Positions 22,850-34,203 are shown, numbered from the stretch's first letter. The stretch is 64,000 bases of DNA from Procambarus clarkii (GCF_040958095.1 NC_091217.1:8605235-8669234); one strand, 5' to 3'. The notes: a model not told the origin generated them from the sequence alone. A program made the numbers and translations.

Positions 22850-23416
22850 TGTTATGGCTTGCTCTGTATCTGTCATGGCTTATTCCAAATTCCATGGGTC
22901 GATCCTCATCAGATACAAATTACTCCACAACGCTCTAGTTATTCCACCCTAAGCTGATTCCACAGCTTACTCCAGACTTAATGAGGCATGCCACATGGCA
23001 TGATTTCATACCCACGTGATGGCTTTATCTCATCATACCTGCCAGTGGCTTGCTCCAAATCATTCTTGTCTTCGTCCACATCAGCCAGCCATCGCTTGCT
23101 TCATACAGAGCATGGCTCACTCACGAGCACTTACTTTATAAGTGTTTCCTTCATAAGCGCTTACTTCGCGAGTGCTTATTTCACGAGCGCTTCACAAATG
23201 CTTACGTCGGAAGTGCTTACTTGCTGAGCGCTCACTTCTTGAGTGCTTACTTGCTGAGCGCTCACTTCTTGAGTGCTTACTTGCTGAGCGCTCACTTCTT
23301 GAGCGCTCACTTCTCGAGTGCTTACTGCTCGAGCGTTTACTTCTCGAGCGCTTCTTGAGCGTTTACTTCTCGAGCGCTTACTTCTCGAGCACTTACTTCT
23401 CGAGCGCTTACTTCAA
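22850..23416. repeat. Degenerate then regular 15/30-bp tandem repeat
   Basis: From about 22850 a loose ATGGCTTAYTCC motif recurs. From 23120 it sharpens into a 15-bp unit (GCTTACTTCTCGAGC). Inside this, a 30-bp higher-order unit (GCTTACTTGCTGAGCGCTCA followed by CTTCTTGAGT) repeats three times at about 23214-23300. The leucine/serine-rich frames are by-products. Confidence 0.85.
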
Positions 23417-23419
23417 TAA

Positions 23420-24580
23420 GTGACAAAGTTCACTTTAAATTCTGGATAACCATTTATCTGGTACGCTCGATTACGTTTTTCCCACCGGAAGGAAACGGTT
23501 ATCTCCAGTTGTCGCGTTTCCCGAATATCTTTAGAATCTCATCGCAGTGTTTACAATATAAAGCCTTTTAAGGTAACACTGTATCTCATTTTACTGTTCT
23601 AATGGTTGACTTTTGAAACAATGCGGTGATGGAGGGAGTGTTCAGGGAAGACCTGCCATCAGTGTGTTTGCAGTGGTTGGTGTATGATATCGTAATAATG
23701 TAGGGTGAAGGAGCCTAGCCAGGCCTCGTAGTTTCAAGGTGGTATTGTCTAGTCTGGCCGCAGGTGAGAGTATATGTACCACCTGTATGATGGGTTTATT
23801 TTAACGCTTCAACTTGGCCAAGATTTCTGACACTGGTGGCCTGAGCCAAGTTGACGCCTCGCACCGTCGAAATTGTTAGATTGATAGATAAATGTGTTTT
23901 AAATACGATAATTATGTTATTATATAGAATGAAAATTAATCCACTGTAGATCAGACTAATTTTTAAACACTTTTGCTATTCCTAATATACATTAAAACCT
24001 AATGGATTCCATAAGTCTCCAGCACTTCTAGGTAACCAAGGCTAACCTCTCTCGTTGCGGAAGCAGAACGCTATTAACGCTGTCTTTTGACCTCTGACCA
24101 GACCCGCTAGCCTGTTCAAGGTCTGGTAAATATTAAAATTTTATTTTTCTGCACTCCAAGGCCGTGTGGGGAAAACTTGTCCACGGGTGCAGGGTCGCGT
24201 CGTGCTACTCGTCTTCATTAAAATGCAAGGGTAAAATGCTCGTTAACCCAGAAACCAAACCCCCCTGTTTACGAATGAAAAACATAATACACATGAATCA
24301 TATAACCCGTCCTTGTAAGCAACGACCAAATGATGGTTAATTCAGCCACCAAACTCTTTTTTTACTCAACTTATGACGTTTTAATTTTTAAGGAATAGGC
24401 TTCGCTCTGTCCTCTGTTCAAATCGTACCTCCCTAAATGCTTCACCAACGAACTGAAAATATAGGTAATTCCCATTAGAACCTAAACACCCAACCTCGGC
24501 CTACCTATAGATAAAATAATAATAATACTTTATACTATATATGAAAAATATCGACTTTAAATACACACGTTTAAACTGAT
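23420..24580. other. No gene recognised
   Basis: Mixed sequence without arrays or coding similarity that I can support. Confidence 0.5.
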
Positions 24581-24604
24581 GAATGTTTTTTTTTTTGGGG
24601 GGGT

Positions 24605-24668
24605 CACCTTACCTTGTGTTGATTCCGGGGTTAAGGTCCCCGCGGCCCGGTCTCTGACCAAGTCTCCT
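24605..24668 (-). mobile_element. Dispersed repeat fragment
   Basis: GTTGATTCCGGGGTTAAGGT and CCCCGCGGCCCGGTCTCTGA, a short reversed piece of the family at 10515-10668. Confidence 0.6.
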
Positions 24669-24811
24669 ATAGCTGTGACCAGGGTCGGTCACAACCCTGA
24701 GGGTGAGAACTTAATAACATGTTTCACCCACGTCAGCCCGAGGCATGCACAATGCATCTTCTGGCATGAAGGAAGGTAGTCTTCTTACCTTAAGCCACGT
24801 TATTGTGACTC

Positions 24812-24895
24812 AAGTTCAAGTTCAAGTATGTTTATTAAGACAAGAATATACATCTCAAAGGGACAGAATAGCTTAGGCTACTTCCCTGTGACTCG
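24812..24895 (+). mobile_element. TTGAAC-tailed dispersed element, copy 2
   Basis: CAAGTTCAAGTTCAAGTATG, TTTATTAAGACAAGAATATA, CATCTCAAAGGGACAGAATA. Directly inside TTATTGTGACTC...GTGACTCGTCGTCTGCA, the tail of the foldback family, suggesting it inserted into such a copy. Confidence 0.65.
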
Positions 24896-24904
24896 TCGTC
24901 TGCA

Positions 24905-25122
24905 TAGAAGAAGTACGGTATGAATGTAGAACAAGTACGGTATGAATGTAGAACAAGTACGGTATGAATGTAAAACAAGTACGGTATGAATATACGTAGA
25001 ACAAGTACGGTATGAATATACGTAGAACAAGTATGGTATGAATATACGTAGAACAAGTACGGTATGAATATACGTAGAACAAGCACGGTATGAATATACG
25101 TAGAACAAGTATGGTATGAAGT
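24905..25122. repeat. 22/26-bp minisatellite, about 9 copies
   Basis: Units AGAACAAGTACGGTATGAAT plus GT (22 bp) give way to units extended by ATACGT (26 bp). Confidence 0.95.
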
Positions 25123-25209
25123 AGAGACATAATCGGGCTCAGAGACCCACGTCCGGTGTAGGCTGCCTGTTAGTAGTAGTCTCTCGTCTGCCGGCCTAGA
25201 GACCAAACG

Positions 25210-26440
25210 TGGTGTAAAGTGTCTCTCTCTCTCTAACGTTTTTTTAAGTGTAAGTGCTGTGAGATTAAAGTTTAATCTGTTGTCATCTTGCGTAAGTATT
25301 AGTGCAGCGAATGATCATCTCGCCATGTTGTCTGATACACGTGTAATTTGTTCACGAGTGTGCTTGGCGATTAGGATCTTGAGTGCTTATGGCAGCACTT
25401 TGAAATAATAGCATTATTAGGGTATGATGATAATGTCTTTATAGCTAAGTACTATAAAAGGTGTTGCTCTGCTGCAAATTATAGATCAGCTTAATTAAAA
25501 CTTGAAACGATTATATATATTTTCAGTAACAACACGAAGGATGAATCATTTTATTGGAAATGATTGCGCAATCTATTCTAACAGTGATACATATATATGC
25601 AATTACTATTAGACAAATGATATTTGCTGGGCAGTCGCTTCCTGACAGCCAAACTTCAGAAAAACATTAAACGGAGGAACCTTTTTAACGAGATAATATA
25701 GACCATGTGAACAAGCCCTTGCACTAGACCACAGCTTATAATTGGGAGAAAGTGTTTAGGCTTTCCTTTATAGACTTGGCCCAGTGTTTTTCTGTTTGGT
25801 CTGATAAAGCTCTTATAGGTGAAATGTCTACAGATAAAGAATATATATACTCTCAAATATATGAGATTATATCCTCTACATCGTTATAAGTACCTTGAGC
25901 TGTCTGCAGCCAATAGTTTAAGACAACATCAAGTAACCTAGCAATTGTGACAATAAATGTTATCTATTCAGATATTGTTTCTTTCTGAATAATATGCGTT
26001 AAAAATACAAAACAGTGAGATAATGAAAGAACTGGTGTATTAGATAAAGCGACATCCGAAGAAATTATTAATATAGGTAACCTGCCAGGCAAATTATGAC
26101 AAATATTAAGAATACTGTACAGTATTCCAGTTTCCATTGAAAACATAACCAGAGTGATTCTTGATCCAACTGATAAAACACGATTTTCATCAATCATGTT
26201 TCCGTAAACTAGCATAATCATTATAAATAGTGTACACAGGTGAGCCAGTGAGGTAATTGTATTTGATCTCGGGTTGATATATGCCCAGTGAAATATTATT
26301 TTTTTGGTAGGAGCAAATGTTTATCAGTTTACATAGACCCGTCGCATAGAGAAGGACACTACGTAATAAACATGTACGTAACGTAGTACTATATACACAT
26401 AGAAATCACAATAGCGTCATTTTGTTTTAAGCATATGCTA
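25210..26440. other. No gene recognised
   Basis: AT-rich mixed sequence. No supported feature. Confidence 0.5.
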
Positions 26441-26444
26441 ATTA

Positions 26445-26590
26445 AACCAACCCTAACTAATCTAGCTTCCCCTAACATAACCAAACCTAGTCTAACCTAA
26501 CCTGATTTGACCTAACCTAACCTGATTTGACCTAACCTAAACTTGTCTAATCTATCCAACCGAACCTAACTTAACCTAAACTGACTTAGC
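26445..26590. repeat. CCTAA-rich degenerate telomere-like repeat
   Basis: CCTAACCTAACCTGATTTGA repeated twice, among other CCTAA/CCTAAAC words. CCTAA is the complement of the arthropod TTAGG telomere unit, but the units are scattered and mutated. Shorter patches are at 17284, 30795-30850 and 43188-43200. Confidence 0.55.
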
Positions 26591-26602
26591 TTTAAACTGT
26601 GC

Positions 26603-26641
26603 TACATAGTTGTCCCAGCTTGGCGCCTTCTTTTGATGATT
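26603..26641 (-). repeat. Dispersed short conserved element (GAAGGCGCCAAGC family)
   Basis: Reverse complement of ATCAAAAGAAGGCGCCAAGC followed by TGGGACAACTATGTAGCAC. Other copies: 34501-34550 and 43079-43120 (+), and a partial one at 45096-45120 (-). Confidence 0.6.
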
Positions 26642-26659
26642 TAGCCTAAACTAAATGAT

Positions 26660-26730
26660 TTTTTAGATGATTTTGATTAAATGATTAAATGAGATGATTT
26701 TGATTAAATGATTAAATGAGATGATTTTAA
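26660..26730. repeat. 27-bp AT-rich direct repeat
   Basis: GATGATTTTGATTAAATGAT followed by TAAATGA occurs twice in tandem with a partial third copy. Confidence 0.85.
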
Positions 26731-26999
26731 ATTATAAACTTTGATGATTAGCCTAAACTGATCTAACCCGTCCTAGTCTTACCTAACATCAAAGTCCACT
26801 ACACAGTGACAGTTTAAGTCAAGGTTGGTTTAGGATGGGGAGATATTAATATAGTGTCAGTTATTAAAAGTAATCATCCAGTCAAGTCAATTTTCCTATT
26901 TGTATGATCCAGCAGCTTAAAGAACTTGTTGCAAGATTCGCCTCAAGACATATTAGAGCACTTAAAAGTGTCAATATATCTGTATCTACGTCATTAACG

Positions 27000-27001
<2 letters not shown>

Positions 27002-27062
<61 letters not shown>
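27002..27062. repeat. (TA)n microsatellite
   Basis: Uninterrupted TA run. Confidence 0.98.
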
Positions 27063-27066
<4 letters not shown>

Positions 27067-27212
27067 GGAGAGTTGTAACTCTGAGAGGCATGTAACATAT
27101 GACTTCGAGTGGACATAGTCGCGATTACACCGTTTTTTTCAAGTGCCTTTATTTTTGCCACCAGACGAGTGACATACTGTATTTAGATACTTACATCATC
27201 AGTTCTTGTGCT

Positions 27213-27213
27213 C

Positions 27214-27302
<89 letters not shown>
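27213..27302. repeat. Poly(C)-(TC)n microsatellite
   Basis: A C run of about 12 passes directly into about 77 bp of (TC)n. Confidence 0.98.
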
Positions 27303-27304
<2 letters not shown>

Positions 27305-27849
27305 GTAGGTATACACTCTAAGCATTATAGTGGTGTCGTCCGCCTTATTATTTTTATTTTTTTGTAAATCCTCTTCCTTTATTTCGTTAACGTCCTGAGT
27401 GTAAGATGAGCACTATACGTTATAGCTTAAAATATAAGCTGTATATTTTAACCTCAGTATACAGATTATTTCATAGATTATATATATATATATAGGGTTT
27501 GATTATGGGCTATATATACCACTGGTGTTCAGACAGATGACAGAATATAAATCAAAGAGTAATAGCATCCTGGCAACGTAAGAACCTAAAAAATAGTGTA
27601 TACTCACACTGACATAAATGACATCATTGCCACTCATCTCTCAGTCACATCAACGCCAATGTCAGTATCATGTCATAATGGGTCCTGTTAATATTCTTAT
27701 TTAGTATATAATTTATAGGTATAAATGATCAGTGGTAGACTTTTATTATTATTGTTTTGTCTTTAAAGAATAATGTACTTGAAATTTGGTAAAAATAAGT
27801 CAATTATACATGCTCAATCATTTATGAATGAAGTTTTTATTTAATTTGA

Positions 27850-28200
27850 ATTGGAATTTTTAATATAGCAAATCAATGATATAGCTTATAATACAGTCCC
27901 CTATAGAACCTATAGTACATCCTATAATATAGCAAATCTTATTGAAAATAAAAATGCACACAATATATAGCTCAAAATACAATTCTTAAAACAGCTCTTA
28001 ATACAACTCGCTGTATATTCCATGATATACCTGATAATACAGCAAATATAGCCCATAATACAGTTCAGAATACAGGTGCATTACACACACCACATATTAC
28101 AGACCAGAATACATATACAGTAGTATAGCCCATAATTCGATTAATAATGTCTTCCATAATACAGTACATAGGCAATAATACACATTTTAAGACATCTCAA
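27850..28200. repeat. Degenerate ATAATACAG-rich tract
   Basis: Words such as CCATAATACAGT, ATAATATAGCAAAT and CCATAATTCG recur every 15-30 bases without a fixed period. Perhaps an old decayed tandem repeat. Confidence 0.4.
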
Positions 28201-28794
28201 GATTAATGACTAGATTAGTCGTTGAGATGCAAGTCTCAAATACTCAGTGTGTGTATATGTTGATTATATAGATGAAGACATACTCAGACATACATGAGTA
28301 TGAAGAAGACATACTCCTAACCACATACTATAATCAGCCTTGACAAAGCACTTAGGAGAGTGCGAAAGACTTGGTGTAATTCTTTACATAAATTTCACAA
28401 ATACATAAGTGTGGGTTTTTATCCTAAATACAGTCCATAATACATAGACATTTTGCTGCCGAGCTTATTTGCTAGTTCTTGATACAAACTAATTAGTTCT
28501 GTGTATTTATTTGATTATACAAAGTAATAGGGGTAAAAAATGAAAAAAATAAACACTTTAAATGTCACGTCGCGTATGGTAGTAATCTAAATTCCAGGAG
28601 CTTCTGTTGCAGTATATCATGTATCCTGAGTCTTGCTGCGTTGTATATCCTGGGAGTTACACAACCTCATGGTCAGTATGTGAGGTAGACTGGTAGACAT
28701 CACTCAACTGGAAGAGACTGGTAGAATCATCATTATGTGGTAGAGTGGTAGCCACATTGCTTTATGGGCAGACATTAGTAAACACATCTCTGGG

Positions 28795-28985
28795 TAGATA
28801 TACTATGTAAAGTAGTGTTGCCTTGAGGTGTTGGGTGGCATTTGGAAGGTCATAGATATATATGAGAAAGACGAGAGCTACGTATGCTGCCCTGGGGGAA
28901 TGTTTTGTCACCAGCACAGATAATATCAAATTCAAGTATATTATAGTAATACTGGTGTCTATTTGAGAGGGTCAGATGCCTTCCT
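28795..28985 (-). pseudogene. LINE reverse transcriptase remnant (palm)
   Basis: On the minus strand, TFPQGSIRSSRLSHIY is followed after a +1 slip by YIYDLPNATQHLKAT. This fits the GVPQGSVL-PLLF-IYINDLP block of non-LTR reverse transcriptases. Frameshifted and short, so inactive. Confidence 0.65.
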
Positions 28986-29162
28986 GGCAGGAACTTAGTA
29001 CATTATATTTAGCTAAATGGTAGTAACATTGCTTACATGTAAGTTTCTTAATGATAATGATTTATTATGGATAATGAAATCGCAAGGTTAAGATTCTCTG
29101 TGAGAAAATATTTAGGTTATACAACGGGATCGAACCGGCGTCCCTGGACTCCCCAGGTACAC

Positions 29163-29164
29163 GC

Positions 29165-29242
<78 letters not shown>

Positions 29243-29382
29243 TACCTAAGTGTAGTTACAGGATGAGAGCTACGCTCGTGGTGTCCCGTCTTCCCAGCAC
29301 TCTTTGTCATATAACGCTTTGAAACTACTGCGTTATATGACAAAGAGTGCTAGGAAGACGGGACACCACGAGCGTAGCTCAG

Positions 29383-29459
<77 letters not shown>
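29163..29459. repeat. Hairpin with 51-bp arms between two (TG)n tracts
   Basis: Arms at about 29268-29318 and 29331-29381 are near-perfect reverse complements (GAGCTACGCTCGTGGTGTCC... against ...GGACACCACGAGCGTAGCTC). They are separated by about 12 bp and bracketed by (TG)n of about 74 bp on both sides (29166-29239, 29384-29458). Confidence 0.9.
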
Positions 29460-29462
<3 letters not shown>

Positions 29463-30096
29463 TGCGTGTGCCTGAGGGGAAGGAGGTCCAATGACGCAAG
29501 TTCGGTCTCATTATATATGATCTCAGTATTTTCTCATGACATTATATTGAAGGTTTAAAACGATATCTGAAGCTTTTACCGTATATCTGAATTTTTTTTT
29601 ACGTCATGTTAGTTGCTCGCGTTGTTTTGAAGTTACCGTATTATATATATACATACATCTGCAGAATTAGCCTGGAATAGATATACAGAATTCAGCCCCA
29701 GTCTCCTGTTTAGATAATACTTACAGTAACATATATTGACGGAATGAACAATTAGAAAGTACACATTGGTACTATTGAATTTTGGACAAACTGGGAAAGG
29801 TTTTGTATTCAATCCATCCTCCTGAAATGATGATAGTAATGTTTGTAACTGTATGGTAAAAACTATCACTATGTGGTAATTGAGCCCTTTTTTGTACTTT
29901 TTATAGTCCTAACCTTTTCTAAAGCTAAAAACCAAACTTAAATATTCTTAGTACAGTATATCATGTACTATATTAGTCCTCAGATAGTGTGCATTAGGCC
30001 TAGGATGATTAAGTTAGGTTTTATTAGCAACATCATTATAAAAACTTTTCCAGGTTGTCCAAATTCAGTAATACAAAAGTCTACTTTCTGGTGGTT

Positions 30097-30205
30097 CAAG
30101 TTTAAGTATGTTTATTGAGACAAGAAAGAAATACATCTTAAAGGGATAGAGTAGCTTAGGAATCTCAAAGGGATAGAGTAGCTTAGGCTATTTCTACTCC
30201 CCTTT
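30097..30205 (+). mobile_element. TTGAAC-tailed dispersed element, copy 3
   Basis: CAAGTTTAAGTATGTTTATT, GAGACAAGAAAGAAATACAT, then AAGGGATAGAGTAGCTTAGG duplicated within the copy. Confidence 0.65.
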
Positions 30206-30461
30206 TTGGTGGTCCAATCACAACATATTTGTACTTTCGACCACATCGTTACTGTAAGTACTTTCATTTTAGGAGGATGGGCCGAGTTCTTAGTCAGCTG
30301 AGCGACTATTTAATTAAATAAATAAGTGGAAATCATATTGGAATTGTTTGAAGGTTCAAAGAAATAAGAACATGCAACCTTAAAATTTCTCTTTGCCGTA
30401 ATTCTGTGGTCATGACTCACATTATGTTGGTCTGCACTGTCCTTGTGGCTGATAGAAAGTT

Positions 30462-30474
30462 GTGAGTGTGTGAG

Positions 30475-30506
<32 letters not shown>

Positions 30507-30525
30507 TGTGCGTGAGTGCAGTGCT
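30462..30525. repeat. (GT)n/(GCGT)n microsatellite
   Basis: GTGTGTGT run followed by GCGTGCGTGCGT. Confidence 0.9.
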
Positions 30526-31289
30526 TACCTAGATATACTCGGAAGGTTACGTGACAGTTTCTAAGCCCCGTCTTTTGAACTGTTTGTAGTTAATGCAATT
30601 ACTGTTTCTCTTTTCTTTTAGAATTATCATTTAAGTCTGTGTTTTAAGTCAGCTTCGACAACGTGATGATGTAATCCATTCCGTTTATTTACGAATGTTA
30701 CACTGGTAAATTCTCGGAATTCTCGGGTACTCTAAAATGGTTTTTGAATTCAATATTTCACATTATCGTCAATAATACACCATAGTAACATAATGAAACC
30801 TAACCAAACCTAACCTAATCAAACCTAACCAAATCAAACCTTAACCTAACCATGGATAGAGAGTAGATAATAGTGCTAGTTATATAGTCGTTTTCAATCC
30901 ATTCCCTTGAGCGGATCTCCTCCCTGAGGACAGGTTGAATTGGGCTTCAGGCAAGGTTGTGTATAGTATAAGACAGGCTCCTTTGTCCATGACCCAGAAG
31001 GCTAGGATATCCGGACATACATTCGTCAAGCTTGAGGTAACCTCGCCTTTTCCGCTATCGTTCATGTGTTGCAATAACTTTCGGTACTTTGTTTTCACTT
31101 ACTTACAACCCTTACAATGAATAAGTATATTTCCTAACATCTGTACGTCTTGCATGCGTGTCCTACTTTTATGCATGTCCTCGCGTTCTGTTACTGATCA
31201 ATCCAAATATCTTCGTTATTTTAGCATCGACATCCCCTGTATGTTTTGTATATCTGCATCAGGTCACCTTTATTTATACTTTCTTCGTG

Positions 31290-31297
31290 TGTGTGTT

Positions 31298-31339
<42 letters not shown>

Positions 31340-31372
31340 GTGCGCGTGCGTGTGTGCGCGTGCGTGTGTGCG
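31290..31372. repeat. (GT)n/(GTGCGC)n microsatellite
   Basis: GT run followed by GCGTGCGTGTGTGCGCGTGC. Confidence 0.95.
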
Positions 31373-31696
31373 CTTGTATATACTAATTTGTACCTGCAAA
31401 ATCTAGAATCAACTCGTGGACTTCGCCTTTGCAGACTCCGTTTTTTACTATTAACACTAAAATAGTATTTTCTCGCATTTCTATTGTTTTGTATCTAGCT
31501 TCCATCTATGTTCTATCGTTCTATTGTCAGTTATTCTAAATTATTTGTCCATCACGTCTTCTCTCTGTCTCTTCGCTATCCTCTGAACTTTTCAAGTTTC
31601 CTTATGTGCGTCTTGAGAGGGAAACCATGCTGGAGGTGCGTACTTTAGGACTGGTCTCACGTAGGTGGCACGCAGTGTCATGAATACTTATGTATT

Positions 31697-31730
31697 CATA
31701 AGTATTCATAACGCGTTATGAATACTTATG
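31697..31730. repeat. Perfect 34-bp palindrome
   Basis: CATAAGTATTCATAACG followed by its exact reverse complement, centred on ACGCGT (MluI site). A second ATACTTATGTATTCATAACGCG follows immediately. Confidence 0.95.
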
Positions 31731-32282
31731 TATTCATAACGCGCCTACGTTATTCTCTTGATCTGTTTCTTTGAAGTAAGACTTGGTGTTGTATCTATTT
31801 CTAGGTAATTTTATCTACTTGGTTTTGAGAGATAGTTCAAACTTAATTGTGGTTTCCCGTTTCCTGGCCTCATTTTCATTACATACTGATAATGTATTAC
31901 AGTAACCTATTTCTCGAATCAAATCCGTAATCTGTTTGTTTTTCTTGAATATTCTGGTCTTTGTCTGTCCACGTTCTTCGCGTTAAATTTGATTTCTCCG
32001 CAAAAATTGACATGTAGGAGTGTTAGGCTCTTTGACGTAAATGTAGTATGGGTCCTAGAACCTATCCTCTGGGAACTCCGCTTCTTATCCTACTCCAGTG
32101 TGATTTATCTAACTTTGCTGTGATTCTCTGCCTCCTCTCTGATGGGTATTCTTTCGCCCATTTCAGTTCCCTTTCGGTTACTCACGCCTATCGTTATCTG
32201 GAACCGAGTTTTTTTTCAGTTTTAAAAAATTTGAAGTTTCTCCTTATTTTGTTTTACCCGCTTTTTTATCGTTAAATTGTTG

Positions 32283-32460
32283 TGTGTGTACGTGTATGTA
32301 CTCTGCTACCTATGCTTGCGATGGCGGAGCTCCAGCTCTTTGATTCCGTCTCTCAACTCTCAAATTCCGTCTTTGGTTCCTGAACTCTAATCTGTTATAT
32401 ATTTGCTTGAAGTAAAGTGGCTTCCTCCACTTTACTTCCTAGTTCATTCCGTTTATTTAC
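32283..32460 (+). repeat. TG-anchored dispersed module, diverged copy
   Basis: TGTGTGTGTACGTG, CTATGCTTGCGATGGCGGAG and CTCTTTGATTCCGTCTCTCA follow the same order as the module at 32486-32612. Confidence 0.5.
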
Positions 32461-32483
32461 TGTTCCTACATTAAACAAATTTA

Positions 32484-32485
<2 letters not shown>

Positions 32486-32552
<67 letters not shown>

Positions 32553-32612
32553 TCACCTAGTTGTGCTTGCGAGGGTTGAACTCTGCTCTTTCGGCCCACC
32601 TCTCAACTGTTT
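32486..32612 (+). repeat. (TG)n microsatellite with dispersed module
   Basis: (TG)n of about 63 bp joins AATTCACCTAGTTGTGCTTG, CGAGGGTTGAACTCTGCTCT and CGGCCCACCTCTCAACTG. The same composite is at 3895-4050 in reverse. Confidence 0.75.
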
Positions 32613-32634
32613 CTACTACTACCAGTATTCCCCC

Positions 32635-32826
32635 CGCCCTCCCCATACACACCCCAGGAAGCAGCCCGTGACAGTTGACTAACTCCCAGGTACCTATTTA
32701 CTGCTAGGTAACAGGGGCATAGACTCCATAGAGTGAAAGAAACTGCCCATCGTTTCTCGCTGGCGCCCGGGATCGAACCCGGTACCACAGGATCACGTGT
32801 CCAGCGTGCTGTCCGCTCGGCTGGCC

Positions 32827-32903
<77 letters not shown>
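32635..32903 (-). mobile_element. tRNA-headed SINE ending in (GT)n
   Basis: In reverse complement the head reads GGCCAGCCGAGCGGACAGC (box A region), then ACCGGGTTCGATCCCGGG (box B). The middle module GGTACCTGGGAGTTAG and a CAGCCCGTGACAG-type end are shared with 56505-56690. The head side abuts a second (TG)n tract (32828-32903). Confidence 0.7.
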
Positions 32904-32906
<3 letters not shown>

Positions 32907-32999
32907 GAGGTGATGATATTATATACAGATTGCATGAGTGTCATGATTAACACAAGCGTGAATCAAAAGACGTAATAACTTCAGTTAATGTGAAAAACA

Positions 33000-34100
33000 C
33001 ATCAGATATATAATTAAACACTTACGTGCTGTTTTATGTTTTAGTGAATCACTAAAAGTTTTATGTTTTAGTGAATCAATTAAGTGGCACTTAATTGTGC
33101 AGACTCTTGAGGCGGTAGAGCAGCCTGTCGTCTCCAGCGTTCACAGCCTCACTACAATGATGAACTAGTGAACGATGTTCACTAATGATGAACATTCATT
33201 TCATCAATGATGAACTAATTATATAATGAACAATGATGGTTCAATGATGAACTCCCGAACCTAACCCAACCCAACAGAGGGGTCCCCACGAATAGAATAC
33301 TGGACATCTCGTTAATTTTGCAAGCCATTATGATTTTTAGTACATCTAATTTTGACGTGGGCGATTTTGACGTCAAAATTCGATGTATTATGCAGAGAGG
33401 GGTAGAGATGAGTAATGAACTATTGCGTCTGCCTCGACTCACAGTATCTTGATTGATTGTTGCTTGATTGGATATACTGTCTCTGACAGTATATCCTGTC
33501 AGACATGGAACCTTTTAATTGTCGTATCGAGGTTCTAGCTGAGGTTGGGGCTATGTTCCTGTGATTATCCATTCATTTCCTTACCATATCTATCGCGGCT
33601 GAACCTGACTGGCCGAGTAACGCAAGGTTATACACTTGGAGAAATTTTTGTATTAGCATTAAGCTCTATATAGAAGCCTCGGCTATCAGACACAAGGCTT
33701 TCTCTGTTCTCGCAAACCGGACGTTGTACTGATACTAAGGCTATTCACCTCAAACCACCCAACAGGCCGTTTATAATTAAAGCCCGCCTCCATATTTCTC
33801 CGTGTTGATTCTAAATTAAACTTTGTAATTATCTTATTTTTATGTTATTAATATATTAGGTACATCTGCATTTGTGCAGCTACCCTAGACTATATGAAGA
33901 GGGGAGTACAGTGTGTCAAAAAGCTAGCTACATGAATCTAAAAAATCGCCATCACACAGGATGGTTAGTCATACAGAGGCATGTGATAAGTAATCTGCAC
34001 TGGCAAACTCTGGGTGTAACGCATAAATCTTTCGCCTTTTTAATTATCCTCATGCCGAAAGTACAGCGATAAAGTCTCCATGTTAGCCTTGGATAATTAT
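33000..34100. other. No gene recognised
   Basis: Short internal duplications (GTTTTATGTTTTAGTGAATC at about 33030 and 33058; ATGATGAAC words at 33158-33250). No coding region supported. Confidence 0.5.
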
Positions 34101-34121
34101 TGGTGTGGTTGGATGTCCTGC

Positions 34122-34203
34122 GCATGTTCAAGTTCAAGTTCAAGTTCAAGTTCAATCTCAAAGGGATAGAGTAACTTAGGCTATTTCTACCCCCCTCTAT
34201 TTC
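34122..34203 (+). mobile_element. TTGAAC-tailed dispersed element, copy 4
   Basis: (CAAGTT)5-like start, then CTCAAAGGGATAGAGTAACT and AGGCTATTTCTACCCCCCTC. Confidence 0.65.

Larger units (their letters stand above)
31130..32130 (-). pseudogene. LINE reverse transcriptase remnant, CR1/Jockey-like
   Basis: On the minus strand SGVPRG, a stop, then VLGPIL is readable at about 32082-32045, matching the SGVPQGSVLGP-LF motif that precedes the catalytic FADD box. Downstream on the same strand, at about 32015-31990, HSYMSIFAEKSNLT sits where K-SKFADDTKL is expected, with the catalytic DD replaced by EK. The rest of the stretch down to 31130 resembles the RT thumb region at nucleotide level but is full of stops. 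A (GT)n tract interrupts it at 31290-31336. Confidence 0.6.
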
